IMG/VR virus record: IMGVR_UViG_3300011261_000157 | Coordinates: 1 to 64,000 of that record | Length of the DNA stretch: 64,000 bases | Strand: one strand, 5' to 3' | DNA from: a virus | Translations under genes and position numbers: made by a program | Shown: piece after piece, positions 1 to 6,696 of the stretch | How the letters are laid out: each line of letters starts with the position of its first letter | How positions within the stretch are numbered: the first letter of the stretch is position 1 | Notes under the pieces: model-generated | Told to the model about the DNA's origin: nothing | Database searches by the model: none | Seen by the model: the letters and a program-made list of their open reading frames with translations, nothing else

Positions 1-141
1 TTCTACTTAGATGACGCCTGGCCAGCTATTAAGCAAGCAGTTATCAATGACACGTTAGATCATTGCTTAGATGATATAACAGGTAGTGACCTAATCGAGC
101 TTATTGATTGTATCATGTTTACTTACAATTACAAGGTATAA
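1..141 (+). CDS. Hypothetical protein, C-terminal part
   Basis: Open from the window edge to TAA at 139-141; the last 46 residues are visible. The segment is acidic and rich in Asp, Leu and Ile, and ends in FTYNYKV. The start lies outside the window and no family is recognised. Confidence 0.6.
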   Translation, partial: FYLDDAWPAIKQAVINDTLDHCLDDITGSDLIELIDCIMFTYNYKV

Positions 142-187
142 TTACATAATGCCCGCATATCAATGACTTACATAGTCAAATAAAAGC

Positions 188-216
188 TTGACAGGCTTAC
201 GCGCTTAGTCTACAAT
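188..216 (+). promoter_or_regulatory. Sigma70-type promoter
   Basis: TTGACA at 188-193, 17-base spacer, TACAAT at 211-216. It stands 18 bases ahead of the small gene at 235. Confidence 0.85.
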
Positions 217-234
217 ACCTATAAGGGGTTAAAC

Positions 235-360
235 ATGATTAAACAACTAGGCGCATCTTACTACTTAATCAATGGGAGCAAGCAAACCCTGCTAACCCAT
301 AGCCGTACTAAGGCCATTGCACTAGCTAATAAATATAGCTTAGTAATATGGCTTGACTAG
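235..360 (+). CDS. Early small protein (41 aa)
   Basis: ATG at 235 follows AAGGGG at a good distance, directly downstream of the 188-216 promoter. The 41-residue product starts MIKQLGASYYLINGSKQ and ends in VIWLD. Its 3' end carries the -35 box of the next promoter. Function unknown. Its place behind a strong host-type promoter suggests early expression. Confidence 0.6.
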   Translation: MIKQLGASYYLINGSKQTLLTHSRTKAIALANKYSLVIWLD

Positions 361-381
361 GTTACTAACCTATGCTATCAT
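353..381 (+). promoter_or_regulatory. Sigma70-type promoter
   Basis: TTGACT at 353-358, 17-base spacer, TATCAT at 376-381. It overlaps the last codons of the preceding gene and serves the gene at 399. Confidence 0.75.
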
Positions 382-398
382 GACTTAAGGAGTCAACC

Positions 399-515
399 AT
401 GCTTAAAATAGTCCTTACACTTACCATGCTTATAGCCGCCGCGTATAGTTTCGATACTAGGCCGCCTAAGGATATTCCAGTGATCGACGTAACCTATACC
501 TATAACACTTACTAG
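399..515 (+). CDS. Small secreted or membrane-anchored protein (38 aa)
   Basis: ATG at 399 with AAGGAG at about 388. The product begins MLKIVLTLTMLIAAAYS, a typical short hydrophobic signal or anchor, followed by about 20 polar residues ending in TYTYNTY. Probably exported or inner-membrane anchored. No family recognised. Confidence 0.55.
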   Translation: MLKIVLTLTMLIAAAYSFDTRPPKDIPVIDVTYTYNTY

Positions 516-527
516 GAGAGTGCAGCC

Positions 528-689
528 ATGAAATCTAACCTATTCTTACCACTAGCCCATGCCTTTTTAGCCGCCCTACTGCTAGGAGCCTTCTTAGGCG
601 TAGCCCTTAAGCATACCATAGCGGCCCAGCCTAAGCTTAAACAAGGGATCATCAAGGCCACCCAGTCAGTACACGGACACTATAACTAG
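528..689 (+). CDS. Small single-pass membrane protein (53 aa)
   Basis: ATG at 528, shortly after the previous stop. Residues about 5-28 are Leu/Ala rich (LPLAHAFLAALLLGAFLG), one transmembrane segment, followed by a basic, polar tail. It forms a small early operon with its neighbours. Function unknown. Confidence 0.6.
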   Translation: MKSNLFLPLAHAFLAALLLGAFLGVALKHTIAAQPKLKQGIIKATQSVHGHYN

Positions 690-700
690 GAGCTATTATC

Positions 701-925
701 ATGACTATTCTAATTAAGAAGTATATTAATCGCAAACTATACCTAATAGACGAAGGTCGCTACACGGATTTAAAAGAGATAGCTACAATGATTAAAGCGG
801 GTAAGACTATCAAAGTAACCCATAATGCTACTAAGCAGGATATCACTAATGATACATTATCTCAAGTATTACTACTTAAAACACTACCTGAAGAGGTACT
901 TTTCGACTTACTTACTAGGTATTAA
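701..925 (+). CDS. PhaR-like N-terminal DNA-binding domain protein
   Basis: The 74-residue product matches the N-terminal domain of the polyhydroxyalkanoate synthesis repressor PhaR (PHB_acc_N): IKKYINRKLYL, GRYTDLKEIATMI, then the QDIT/LSQVLL stretch typical of that domain. In bacteria the domain binds DNA and controls polymer-granule genes, and is followed by a C-terminal granule-binding part. Here only the DNA-binding domain is present. It lies in an early operon, so a role as an early regulator of host or phage transcription is an inference. The family call rests on motif recognition and is fairly firm. Confidence 0.75.
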   Translation: MTILIKKYINRKLYLIDEGRYTDLKEIATMIKAGKTIKVTHNATKQDITNDTLSQVLLLKTLPEEVLFDLLTRY

Positions 926-972
926 TTAGCACTATCCCCTTATATCAAGGGCTTATAGTTAGCTAATTAGAC

Positions 973-1001
973 TTGACACGGGGTAAGTTAGCATCTATAC
1001 T
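973..1001 (+). promoter_or_regulatory. Sigma70-type promoter
   Basis: TTGACA at 973-978, 17-base spacer, TATACT at 996-1001. A CCCTT/AAGGG hairpin lies just upstream (about 932-951). This promoter excludes a TTG start at 973 for the following gene. Confidence 0.85.
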
Positions 1002-1029
1002 GTATAGAGAGACTAACCGAGGGGACTAT

Positions 1030-1176
1030 ATGCAAGTGTTTACATCAGAGAAAAAAGCGGAGCAATACATCAACACTAACCCAGTATGCCCGTACTATCT
1101 GTATCACAATTCTAAATACCGCGTATTTAATACCATCGAGCTACTAAACGAGTACAAGGCTAAACATAACCTGTAA
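1030..1176 (+). CDS. Early small protein (48 aa)
   Basis: The start is set at ATG 1030, after GAGGGGAC, because the longer reading from TTG 973 would begin inside a promoter. The product begins MQVFTSEKKAEQYINTN and is basic and tyrosine-rich. Function unknown. It is the first gene of a three-gene early operon. Confidence 0.65.
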   Translation: MQVFTSEKKAEQYINTNPVCPYYLYHNSKYRVFNTIELLNEYKAKHNL

Positions 1177-1192
1177 TCAGGGGGGGGACTAT

Positions 1193-1390
1193 ATGACTAA
1201 AACACTACTATCATTCACGGGTCAATGTAGAGGGGTAAGCTACGACTACGCCCTAACTCAAGGCCCTAAGGGCTACGCTCTAACTAGCTACATGGCCGGT
1301 GAGCGTATTGATAGGCTTACTTGGGATCTAAGCTATGACCTTAACGCATTATACGCAGCTTGTAAGGAGCTGTCAAGTAAGGGGGAGTGA
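1193..1390 (+). CDS. Hypothetical protein (65 aa)
   Basis: Begins MTKTLLSFTGQCRGVSYDY and ends in LSSKGE. A purine-rich AGGGGGGG run stands about 10 bases ahead of the ATG. The stop codon overlaps the start of the next gene (TGATG), so the two are probably translationally coupled. No family recognised. Confidence 0.65.
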   Translation: MTKTLLSFTGQCRGVSYDYALTQGPKGYALTSYMAGERIDRLTWDLSYDLNALYAACKELSSKGE

Positions 1391-1560
1391 TGTCTAACCT
1401 AAGTAAGGTAAGCTATAAGATCATGGACTGGGCGGGCAACGACCTCACCTATCACCATGGCTTATTCGATAGCTTTGATGATGCCGAGGCTCACCTACTT
1501 GAGTTCCTAGGGGACGACTACGAGACTGACCGCGGAGAGTATGAGATTGAACTAGCTTAG
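1390..1560 (+). CDS. Hypothetical acidic protein (56 aa)
   Basis: ATG at 1390 overlaps the preceding TGA. The product (MSNLSKVSYKIMDWAGNDL...) is acidic with a DDYETDRGEYEIE tail. It is the last gene of the early + strand operon, 22 bases before a strong terminator. Function unknown. Confidence 0.6.
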   Translation: MSNLSKVSYKIMDWAGNDLTYHHGLFDSFDDAEAHLLEFLGDDYETDRGEYEIELA

Positions 1561-1581
1561 TACTATAAACATGATTGATTG

Positions 1582-1610
1582 AAAGGCCTGGCTTTATAGC
1601 TGGGCTTTTA
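1582..1610 (+). terminator. Rho-independent terminator
   Basis: Twelve-base-pair stem (AAAGGCCTGGCT at 1582-1593 with AGCTGGGCTTTT at 1598-1609, some G-U pairs), TTAT loop, and Ts within the 3' arm. It closes the 1030-1560 operon. Confidence 0.8.
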
Positions 1611-1664
1611 TGCGTCTATATGCAAGGGACGTGCCAGGTCATATTGGCATAGATATTGCAGGGA

Positions 1665-1720
1665 GTTTGATGGGTCAAACAGTTGGTTGAGTCAAACTAC
1701 AGTTGGTTGAGTCAAACTAC
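1665..1720 (+). repeat. 20-bp tandem repeat with a related palindrome
   Basis: AGTTGGTTGAGTCAAACTAC occurs twice back to back (1681-1700 and 1701-1720). Just upstream (about 1665-1680) GTTTGATGGGTCAAAC forms a related palindrome, so GTCAAAC occurs three times. It lies in the gap between convergent transcripts. It may be an operator array. The rest of 1611-1805 holds no gene that I can see. Confidence 0.7.
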
Positions 1721-1805
1721 CCCCCCATACGGTTAACCTGCGAGCGCTGCTGCGCGGTTATATACTCCCTTCTCTTATTTATTTCCTACACTATGACACA
1801 CTACG

Positions 1806-2033
1806 TCATCCGCTAATCCTCGACCTACTCTCACAACACACCCTTTCCCACTCGGCTATATCTAACTCCACGTAATCACCTTGTACTCCACTAAATATAA
1901 ACCTAACTGTACTACCCATGATAATAACATAAGACACCTTATCTAAGTTGATGTAACCGTCATCATATACTACGCTAGTCTCATGCTTGTGGTTAACTGT
2001 GGAGTTTTTTAGCTTAACTTTAATTAGATTCAT
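1806..2033 (-). CDS. Hypothetical protein (75 aa)
   Basis: Last gene of the leftward early operon. It begins MNLIKVKLKNSTVNHKHETS, with alternating hydrophobic strands (VSYVIIMGSTVRFIFSG) suggesting a small beta-rich protein, and ends with a Cys-Cys pair and a basic tail. It does not carry the VF tail. Function unknown. Confidence 0.55.
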   Translation of the reverse strand: MNLIKVKLKNSTVNHKHETSVVYDDGYINLDKVSYVIIMGSTVRFIFSGVQGDYVELDIAEWERVCCESRSRISG

Positions 2034-2087
2034 ATATCACCTCATAACAATGTAATTAATTTAGACTATGACTCATTGTGTTATATA

Positions 2088-2228
2088 TTAGAATACAACC
2101 AGTTGTGCTGAGTATATGTACCTAAGCTCTAGCATGTCTTGGCGCACCATAAATACGTTTATGGGTAGATTACCCAACCACAGGTTGTACTTGATACCCA
2201 TACCTATATCTACGTAGTAGCGGCTCAC
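2088..2228 (-). CDS. VF-tail microprotein (46 aa)
   Basis: GTG start at 2226-2228 overlaps the upstream TGA. Starts MSRYYVDIGMGIKYNLW and ends AQLVVF. Member of the dispersed family with the Y-x-V/I pattern and VF terminus. Role unknown. Confidence 0.7.
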   Translation of the reverse strand: MSRYYVDIGMGIKYNLWLGNLPINVFMVRQDMLELRYIYSAQLVVF

Positions 2229-2446
2229 AATAGCACCAAACCCATCAACAGTAGACCAAGTCCCCAAACTGACACTAAAGCAATGACTACTATGCCTTGG
2301 CCGATTAACTTAAGGTCATGTAAGGCTCGCGCTTTTCTAAGGTGGTAGATGAAGTCTGAGGCATCCCTAGGGTCGGCTAAGTCGATGATAGTAACACCTT
2401 CTTCCTTTCGTATGTAGGATTTAGATGGAAGGTTTTTAAAATACAA
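2225..2446 (-). CDS. Small membrane protein (73 aa)
   Basis: Read from TTG at 2444-2446, inside the tail of the upstream VF gene. No ATG lies near and the start is uncertain. Residues about 48-73 form a strongly hydrophobic C-terminal transmembrane helix (VVIALVSVWGLGLLLMGLVLL) after a charged cytoplasmic part. Located between two VF-tail genes. Function unknown. Confidence 0.5.
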   Translation of the reverse strand: MYFKNLPSKSYIRKEEGVTIIDLADPRDASDFIYHLRKARALHDLKLIGQGIVVIALVSVWGLGLLLMGLVLL

Positions 2447-2609
2447 CTAACACCCCCATGGAGCGATTATTCCCGTAGCGATGATTGTCGCGGGCGGTTC
2501 CAGCCTCTTCCTCATAAAGAGCTATGTAGGAGTAAACTTCAGGCTGGAACTTCCAGCCGGCATAATGGAGAACACTCCACTTATCTGTATCTATTACCTG
2601 TGCGTACAT
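2436..2609 (-). CDS. VF-tail microprotein (57 aa)
   Basis: ATG at 2607-2609 follows AAGGAGGTGGG, an excellent ribosome site, behind the 2633-2661 promoter. Starts MYAQVIDTDKWSVLHYAGW and ends GVLVVF. Tyr and Asn rich middle. Role unknown. Confidence 0.75.
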   Translation of the reverse strand: MYAQVIDTDKWSVLHYAGWKFQPEVYSYIALYEEEAGTARDNHRYGNNRSMGVLVVF

Positions 2610-2632
2610 CCCACCTCCTTAACACCCCTACT

Positions 2633-2661
2633 ACATTAGCACATCTACTTAATCCTGTCAA
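2633..2661 (-). promoter_or_regulatory. Sigma70-type promoter, leftward
   Basis: On the minus strand TTGACA (2656-2661), 17-base spacer, TAATGT (2633-2638). It drives the VF-tail gene 2436-2609. Confidence 0.75.
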
Positions 2662-2730
2662 GTAGTATCTAACCTAGCAGGAGCCCGCGACAATGTAATT
2701 TTTATGTGACCTAACATAGCGCGTCATAGT

Positions 2731-2877
2731 TTAGAATACTACGACTTGAAGTCCAGTGCGGTGAGCTAGATACACATGCGTACCGTTACTCGACCCGACA
2801 TTAAGCGGGTAGGGACTACTCCAATACTCATACGTTACCCAATCCCTAAGAGCTACTACCCCTCGTATACAAATCAT
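2731..2877 (-). CDS. VF-tail microprotein (48 aa)
   Basis: Starts MICIRGVVALRDWVTYEYW and ends LQVVVF. The start abuts a TAG that closes a tail-only VF relic at 2878-2892. Role unknown. Confidence 0.7.
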   Translation of the reverse strand: MICIRGVVALRDWVTYEYWSSPYPLNVGSSNGTHVYLAHRTGLQVVVF

Positions 2878-2915
2878 CTAAAACACTCCCAAGCTCTGTT
2901 ATATATATATATATA
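2878..2915 (-). pseudogene. Tail-only VF relic next to a (TA)8 tract
   Basis: The minus strand reads S-L-G-V-F-stop at 2878-2895, but an in-frame TAA precedes it by one codon (2899-2901). Immediately upstream is (TA)8 at 2900-2915. The typical coding body is missing: the next gene ends at 2920. It may be a degraded copy or chance. Confidence 0.35.
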
Positions 2916-2919
2916 GCTC

Positions 2920-3129
2920 CTAAAAGTACTTGCGGCCCAGCCACATGATGAATGACATGAACTTCCCTACCTTAGGGTCCTGCCAGGCGTTGACCTCATC
3001 GCAGCCTGCACATACATACCCAGTATCGAATTCCATCCAGAGAACCCTTAACACCTCTCCAGATTCGATAGGTAGGTCCTTTTTACAGTGGTGGCATTTG
3101 CCGTCTGGTTTTTCCCATATGGTGCTCAT
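2920..3129 (-). CDS. Zinc-ribbon-like protein (69 aa)
   Basis: Contains CHHC near residue 13 and CAGC near residue 41, the spacing of a four-cysteine zinc ribbon, then a hydrophobic C-terminus ending LGRKYF. AAGGAA precedes the ATG. The start overlaps the upstream gene by four bases. Such small zinc-binding proteins are common in phage early regions. The specific role is unknown. Confidence 0.65.
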   Translation of the reverse strand: MSTIWEKPDGKCHHCKKDLPIESGEVLRVLWMEFDTGYVCAGCDEVNAWQDPKVGKFMSFIMWLGRKYF

Positions 3130-3389
3130 AGTGTAGTTCCTTGTGTATTGTGGATTAAGTGCATCGACACTGCATGTCTCTGCCTAGCTGTCAAATCAAA
3201 CCCGCTAAGATGCGCCATGTAGATATCAACGACCATCCCCGTGTATGAATTATGTTTATAGGAAGGGGAGGTCAATAACTCTTCTACCTCTTCCATAAGC
3301 TCTTCCGTAGATAGGTCACCGAAGAAGCATAAGCTGGCCGCCTCCTGTTCTAAAGCTTGGTCAAAAGCCCAATCTGCCATATCTCCCAT
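3126..3389 (-). CDS. Hypothetical acidic protein (87 aa)
   Basis: Begins MGDMADWAFDQALEQEAASL and includes an acidic helix ELMEEVEELL. The ATG overlaps the TAA of the upstream VF gene by one base, and the 3' end overlaps the zinc-ribbon gene by four. Function unknown. Confidence 0.65.
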   Translation of the reverse strand: MGDMADWAFDQALEQEAASLCFFGDLSTEELMEEVEELLTSPSYKHNSYTGMVVDIYMAHLSGFDLTARQRHAVSMHLIHNTQGTTL

Positions 3390-3583
3390 TAGAATACCCC
3401 TATAAAATGTTCATCTCGATAACAATCGAAAGTTGAATAGAACGCTCTAGCCTGTATTCTACCTATCCAGACGCTCTTATCAGAGATATCCCAGTCAGTA
3501 CGCTCATAGTAGCTCAGGACACCAAGGTTAAACTCAGGTACTCTTATAATATAGTTAGCCGGATAATTAAGATTCACATGCAC
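3389..3583 (-). CDS. VF-tail microprotein (64 aa)
   Basis: Starts MHVNLNYPANYIIRVPEF, contains VLSYYERTDWD, and ends EHFIGVF. Overlaps both neighbours. Role unknown. Confidence 0.75.
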   Translation of the reverse strand: MHVNLNYPANYIIRVPEFNLGVLSYYERTDWDISDKSVWIGRIQARAFYSTFDCYRDEHFIGVF

Positions 3584-3786
3584 TCTCCTAGTTTACCTTC
3601 CTTACATGAGGTTTCATCAGGCTCTTGTAACTGGGAAGCGTAGAGGGAGGCCTCTTCATTGCATTTAAGTTCTGTATACCTATAGATTACGATCTTCTGT
3701 TCATCTGTTAAGTTATTGATAGTAAAGGGATTGGGTATAGTCGAGCTGATACAAGCCTCGAATACCATCGCTACTAAAGCTTCCAT
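3574..3786 (-). CDS. Hypothetical protein (70 aa)
   Basis: Begins MEALVAMVFEACISSTIPN. Contains a LTDEQKIVIYRYTELK helix and two later cysteines. AAGGAGG stands ahead of the ATG, which follows the 3803-3831 promoter. Its end overlaps the VF gene by ten bases. Function unknown. Confidence 0.65.
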   Translation of the reverse strand: MEALVAMVFEACISSTIPNPFTINNLTDEQKIVIYRYTELKCNEEASLYASQLQEPDETSCKEGKLGECM

Positions 3787-3802
3787 ATTGCCTCCTTAAG
3801 TT

Positions 3803-3831
3803 ATTTTGACATGGTAGGTTTGATTTGTCAA
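3803..3831 (-). promoter_or_regulatory. Probable sigma70-type promoter, leftward
   Basis: On the minus strand TTGACA (3826-3831), 17-base spacer, CAAAAT (3803-3808). It lies in the only gap between 3786 and 3841. Confidence 0.6.
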
Positions 3832-3840
3832 GCGGTATTC

Positions 3841-4176
3841 CTACCCATAAACTAACTCCGCACCTATAGAGACCATCCAATCTTCCTCCACCACATAACT
3901 GTTAGAGTCATCTAGATGTATCTTGACCCTCTTACCTAAGCCTAGGGCATAGCCTATTTCCCAGCAGCAATCACGTCCAATAGGGCCGAAAGCCCATAGT
4001 TCGTCACACTGGTCGATAGCTAACTTATCTAACTTAGCTCCCGAGTCTTTATCTTGAAGTTGACCTACAGGAGGTATGAATGCAAAAGCCCCTGATTCTA
4101 ATAATTTAGAGGTAATATTAGAAAGATCAAACTTACCCTCAGCTAATGGAGTACATATATATACTTTCATTTCCAC
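3841..4176 (-). CDS. Nucleoside 2-deoxyribosyltransferase-like protein
   Basis: The product (111 aa; MKVYICTPLAEG start, conceivably at the second ATG) has a Rossmann-like first strand and the WEIGYALGLGKRV segment that resembles the Glu-containing active-site helix of nucleoside 2-deoxyribosyltransferases. CDELWAFGPIG resembles the strand before it. Members exchange bases between deoxynucleosides or hydrolyse nucleotides in salvage, so a role in phage nucleotide metabolism beside the RNR genes is likely but inferred. A toxin/antitoxin or NAD-directed function is also possible for this fold. Confidence 0.6.
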   Translation of the reverse strand: MEMKVYICTPLAEGKFDLSNITSKLLESGAFAFIPPVGQLQDKDSGAKLDKLAIDQCDELWAFGPIGRDCCWEIGYALGLGKRVKIHLDDSNSYVVEEDWMVSIGAELVYG

Positions 4177-4198
4177 TCACCTACCTTGTACTTAAACA

Positions 4199-4237
4199 TC
4201 AAAATACTCCTACTATCCATATACCTAATCTTAACAT
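4199..4237 (-). pseudogene. Tail-only VF relic (12 codons)
   Basis: The minus strand reads MLRLGIWIVGVF then TGA, preceded by an in-frame TAA at 4241-4243. Only the C-terminal strand of a VF-tail gene remains between two ordinary genes. It could also be expressed as a 12-residue peptide. Confidence 0.4.
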
Positions 4238-4265
4238 TAGTTAGTATACACTAAACAAGGACTCA

Positions 4266-4922
4266 TTACCCCTTAGCATACCATTTATTGATTTCTTGAT
4301 TAACAGGATGGTTCGGGTTCTTGAAGTAGAATCCAAACACGTCCTTGAAAGGCTCTCTACCGTGTGTTAAGGTTAGGAACCCCTCACACAGAACCAACCC
4401 CATCTGCCCTATAATCTTCTTGTAGGGGGATTTAGATTGACTTAGGGTGCCAAATCTATAGAACCACATACACTTACCGGAAGTCACTTCCTTCTTAGCT
4501 AAGCAGCTAACAATAGCCATAATGAATAACATCGGCAACATAGCTAACCCTACTACATTGCCTGATAAGGCTGAGTAGAATATAAGATCCCTAGGATGTA
4601 GCCAATACTTACGTTCTCTACTAGGCCACTTACAGATAGGTAAAGGGACTTCATGTAAGCCTAATTCCCTAGTTATATACATGCCCGTCATGTTATCATG
4701 GGAGAACCTGCGCCACTCAGTGTAAGGGTGAGTCACAAACTCCCCCTCAGAAGGGCTCAGAAGCCCGTAGGACGCGTCCAACATGCCGACCCTACTCGTA
4801 CCATTCATTCGCATCAGAAGCTCTGTAGCAGCCGTAAATAGAGGCTGATTCTCTGACTCGGTTAGTTTAGGGTGCTCATTGAGGTGGATGAAGCCTAGTT
4901 TATCTTGGAAATTGGAGTACAT
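4266..4922 (-). CDS. Hypothetical protein with a membrane segment (218 aa)
   Basis: The largest protein of the leftward operon. Residues about 119-140 (VVGLAMLPMLFIMAIVSCLA) are a probable transmembrane helix. The N-terminal part is rich in His, Trp and Arg (YTEWRRFSHDN, WPSRERKYWLHPRDL) and the C-terminal part ends in NKWYAKG. I do not recognise the family. The position between VF genes in an early operon suggests a host-takeover role, which is inference only. Confidence 0.6.
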   Translation of the reverse strand: MYSNFQDKLGFIHLNEHPKLTESENQPLFTAATELLMRMNGTSRVGMLDASYGLLSPSEGEFVTHPYTEWRRFSHDNMTGMYITRELGLHEVPLPICKWPSRERKYWLHPRDLIFYSALSGNVVGLAMLPMLFIMAIVSCLAKKEVTSGKCMWFYRFGTLSQSKSPYKKIIGQMGLVLCEGFLTLTHGREPFKDVFGFYFKNPNHPVNQEINKWYAKG

Positions 4923-4934
4923 AAGTGTTCCTTG

Positions 4935-5126
4935 TTAAAATACTGTAAGTTGATATAGGTATCTAGGACTCTCCATACGGAGATACTCTTGTCGAGAGGT
5001 GTGAGGCATCAGATAAGCGTAAATAATGGCGGGCAATGCATATCGGTAATCCATACCTGTAACAGGGTAACTTCTATGAGTATACTCTACATACTGACTA
5101 ACTACTCTAAGATTTGCTTGATCCAT
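4935..5126 (-). CDS. VF-tail microprotein (63 aa)
   Basis: Starts MDQANLRVVSQYVEYTHRSY and ends YQLTVF. Ten tyrosines. Same strand as its neighbours, eight bases downstream of the next VF gene. Role unknown. Confidence 0.75.
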   Translation of the reverse strand: MDQANLRVVSQYVEYTHRSYPVTGMDYRYALPAIIYAYLMPHTSRQEYLRMESPRYLYQLTVF

Positions 5127-5133
5127 ATAATCC

Positions 5134-5322
5134 CTAGAACACAGTTAAAATACCAATTCCCTTGTAGAGCCGAAGTTGACCGCCTTTTCCGTCTACGTCC
5201 ATAGGGGATACCATAGTATAGGACAGCGAGATCCACCACAAACAAGACTCTACCTTAAAGGGAGATATTATAATAATAACACCTTCAGGGCGCTCTACGC
5301 TATCTTTAGGTGATATTCGCAT
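5134..5322 (-). CDS. VF-tail microprotein (62 aa)
   Basis: First gene of the leftward operon, about 60 bases below the 5380-5408 promoter. Contains VIIIISPFKVESCLWW and ends IGILTVF. Role unknown. Confidence 0.65.
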   Translation of the reverse strand: MRISPKDSVERPEGVIIIISPFKVESCLWWISLSYTMVSPMDVDGKGGQLRLYKGIGILTVF

Positions 5323-5379
5323 ATTTAAACCTTACCCTTGACGCATAACTCAAAACCCTGCAAACGCGGGCACAAGCAC

Positions 5380-5408
5380 AGTCTACTACAATCAATCTAG
5401 TATGTCAA
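5380..5408 (-). promoter_or_regulatory. Leftward early promoter
   Basis: On the minus strand TTGACA (5403-5408), 17-base spacer, TAGACT (5380-5385). Back to back with the rightward promoter at 5432. Confidence 0.65.
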
Positions 5409-5431
5409 CTGATTTATTTACAAGCTCAAGG

Positions 5432-5460
5432 TTGACATACCTGCTAACTTGCGGTATAGT
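5432..5460 (+). promoter_or_regulatory. Rightward promoter
   Basis: TTGACA (5432-5437), 17-base spacer, TATAGT (5455-5460). It heads the rightward operon beginning with two VF-tail genes. Confidence 0.85.
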
Positions 5461-5508
5461 GTCTCCATGTACGTGATTTACAGACTTTACGTACTTAAAG
5501 GATTGATT

Positions 5509-5649
5509 ATGTCTAAATTATCGTCTTACTTTATAGATCACATGGGTTATGATATTAGCCTCACTAGGGGGCATAGGGAGATGACCGTTGTCACTTCAAG
5601 TGAGATATACCACCACTACAACGGTCTTATGCTTGTGGTGGTGTTTTAA
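5509..5649 (+). CDS. VF-tail microprotein (46 aa)
   Basis: ATG 5509 is preferred over ATG 5467 because AAAGGA precedes it and the resulting length fits the family. Starts MSKLSSYFIDHMGYDISL and ends MLVVVF. TAA overlaps the next ATG. Role unknown. Confidence 0.7.
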   Translation: MSKLSSYFIDHMGYDISLTRGHREMTVVTSSEIYHHYNGLMLVVVF

Positions 5650-5801
5650 TGAGTAAGGTTATTTACAACCAAGCGTACCTAGGTGAATACGGAGCTTACC
5701 ATGGAACCCTGCGTGAGAACTTTAAGGTAGAGTACACTATGAGGGCGTGGCACGACTCTATGATCACTTACCGTACCTACTTCCAAATAGCTGTGTTTTA
5801 A
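5649..5801 (+). CDS. VF-tail microprotein (50 aa)
   Basis: Starts MSKVIYNQAYLGEYGAYHG and ends YFQIAVF. ATG overlaps the preceding TAA by one base. Role unknown. Confidence 0.75.
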   Translation: MSKVIYNQAYLGEYGAYHGTLRENFKVEYTMRAWHDSMITYRTYFQIAVF

Positions 5802-5810
5802 GGGAATTAT

Positions 5811-6641
5811 ATGACCATTGAAGTTAATCTGTATGAATTTTTGATGCGCCAGCGTCCGATATGTACTCAATTCCCCTTGACTAAGGAATTAGGCGAAGAT
5901 TTTAAGGAGCTGCGACTCAAGTATCGTGCAGAGTTGGGATTTGATCTATTTGATGGTCGCTGCGGCAATACCTTCAACTGCTTAGTTGCGGATTCATGCG
6001 TAGGTAGGCCGTTCCCTAAGGACCCTTTAGTACATAAGTACTTGGAATCATTGAATGTTACTATTACCGACGGAGTATACAAGGGAGTTGATGTCTACTT
6101 GGCCAAGCCATTACTAGACTGCTCTGAGTGTCCCTTTAAGACCGTCTGTGATGAGCCTTGTCTAACCCATAAGTCCTACTACTCAAGACGAATCAACCCC
6201 TCTAGGGAACCTAGGGATGAGGATCTAGTAGATTATCAGCTTTGGGAGGAGGGTGTGATACGCCTTAAACAGATGTACGAGGTAGAAGAGTGCCCTCAAG
6301 GTGAGTGGCTAGATGATGAGCTGGCTTGGGATTGCTTAAGTCCTAGGCAGCGGGAATGCCTACACATGAATCTAATCCAAGAGATCAACCACGAAGATAT
6401 AGCCTACAGTTTGAATATAAGTAGGCAGGTTGTATCACAACATATATCAATTGCTACTCAAAAGATAACAGAATTCTCAAAAGCACGTAAGATATTGAAA
6501 AGACAAACTAACCCATCTCAGAGAGCCATTAAGTACTACAGATTAGGCATGACTCAGGTGGAAATAGCCGACCAAGAAGGGGTTAGTCAGCAAAGTATCT
6601 CCAACTACATCTCAAAATGGAGAAAATCCAATAATATCTAG
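5811..6641 (+). CDS. Helix-turn-helix regulator with sigma-region-4-like domain
   Basis: The product has 276 residues. Around 102-116 lies a four-cysteine cluster (CSECPFKTVCDEPC), a possible metal site. Around 180-220 the run LSPRQRECLHMNL...HEDIAYSLNISRQVVSQHI has the layout of sigma70 region 4 or LuxR-like HTH. A second HTH (MTQVEIADQEGVSQQSIS) is at about 247-265. It is the last gene before the structured non-coding stretch and the packaging/head operon, so it is a candidate activator of late transcription. That role is inference. An alternative is a terminase-linked DNA-binding protein. Confidence 0.7.
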   Translation: MTIEVNLYEFLMRQRPICTQFPLTKELGEDFKELRLKYRAELGFDLFDGRCGNTFNCLVADSCVGRPFPKDPLVHKYLESLNVTITDGVYKGVDVYLAKPLLDCSECPFKTVCDEPCLTHKSYYSRRINPSREPRDEDLVDYQLWEEGVIRLKQMYEVEECPQGEWLDDELAWDCLSPRQRECLHMNLIQEINHEDIAYSLNISRQVVSQHISIATQKITEFSKARKILKRQTNPSQRAIKYYRLGMTQVEIADQEGVSQQSISNYISKWRKSNNI

Positions 6642-6696
6642 TATTCATAAGTACCCGTAATCATTCGATTCCTGCATTTTATTTAAAAATAATATT

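Noticed and set aside
973-1029. Longer gene starting at TTG 973
   Set aside because: The stretch is a TTGACA-17-TATACT promoter; ATG 1030 with a ribosome site is the credible start.
1681-1720. CRISPR array
   Set aside because: Only two exact copies, directly adjacent with no spacers, and no cas genes.
2930-3136. Rightward ORF opposite the zinc-ribbon gene
   Set aside because: It is the mirror of a leftward gene with a zinc-binding motif and a ribosome site; it has neither.
5679-5870. Leftward ORF ending SSVFT
   Set aside because: Ends in Thr rather than Phe, lies opposite a rightward VF gene and the regulator start, and lacks a ribosome site.
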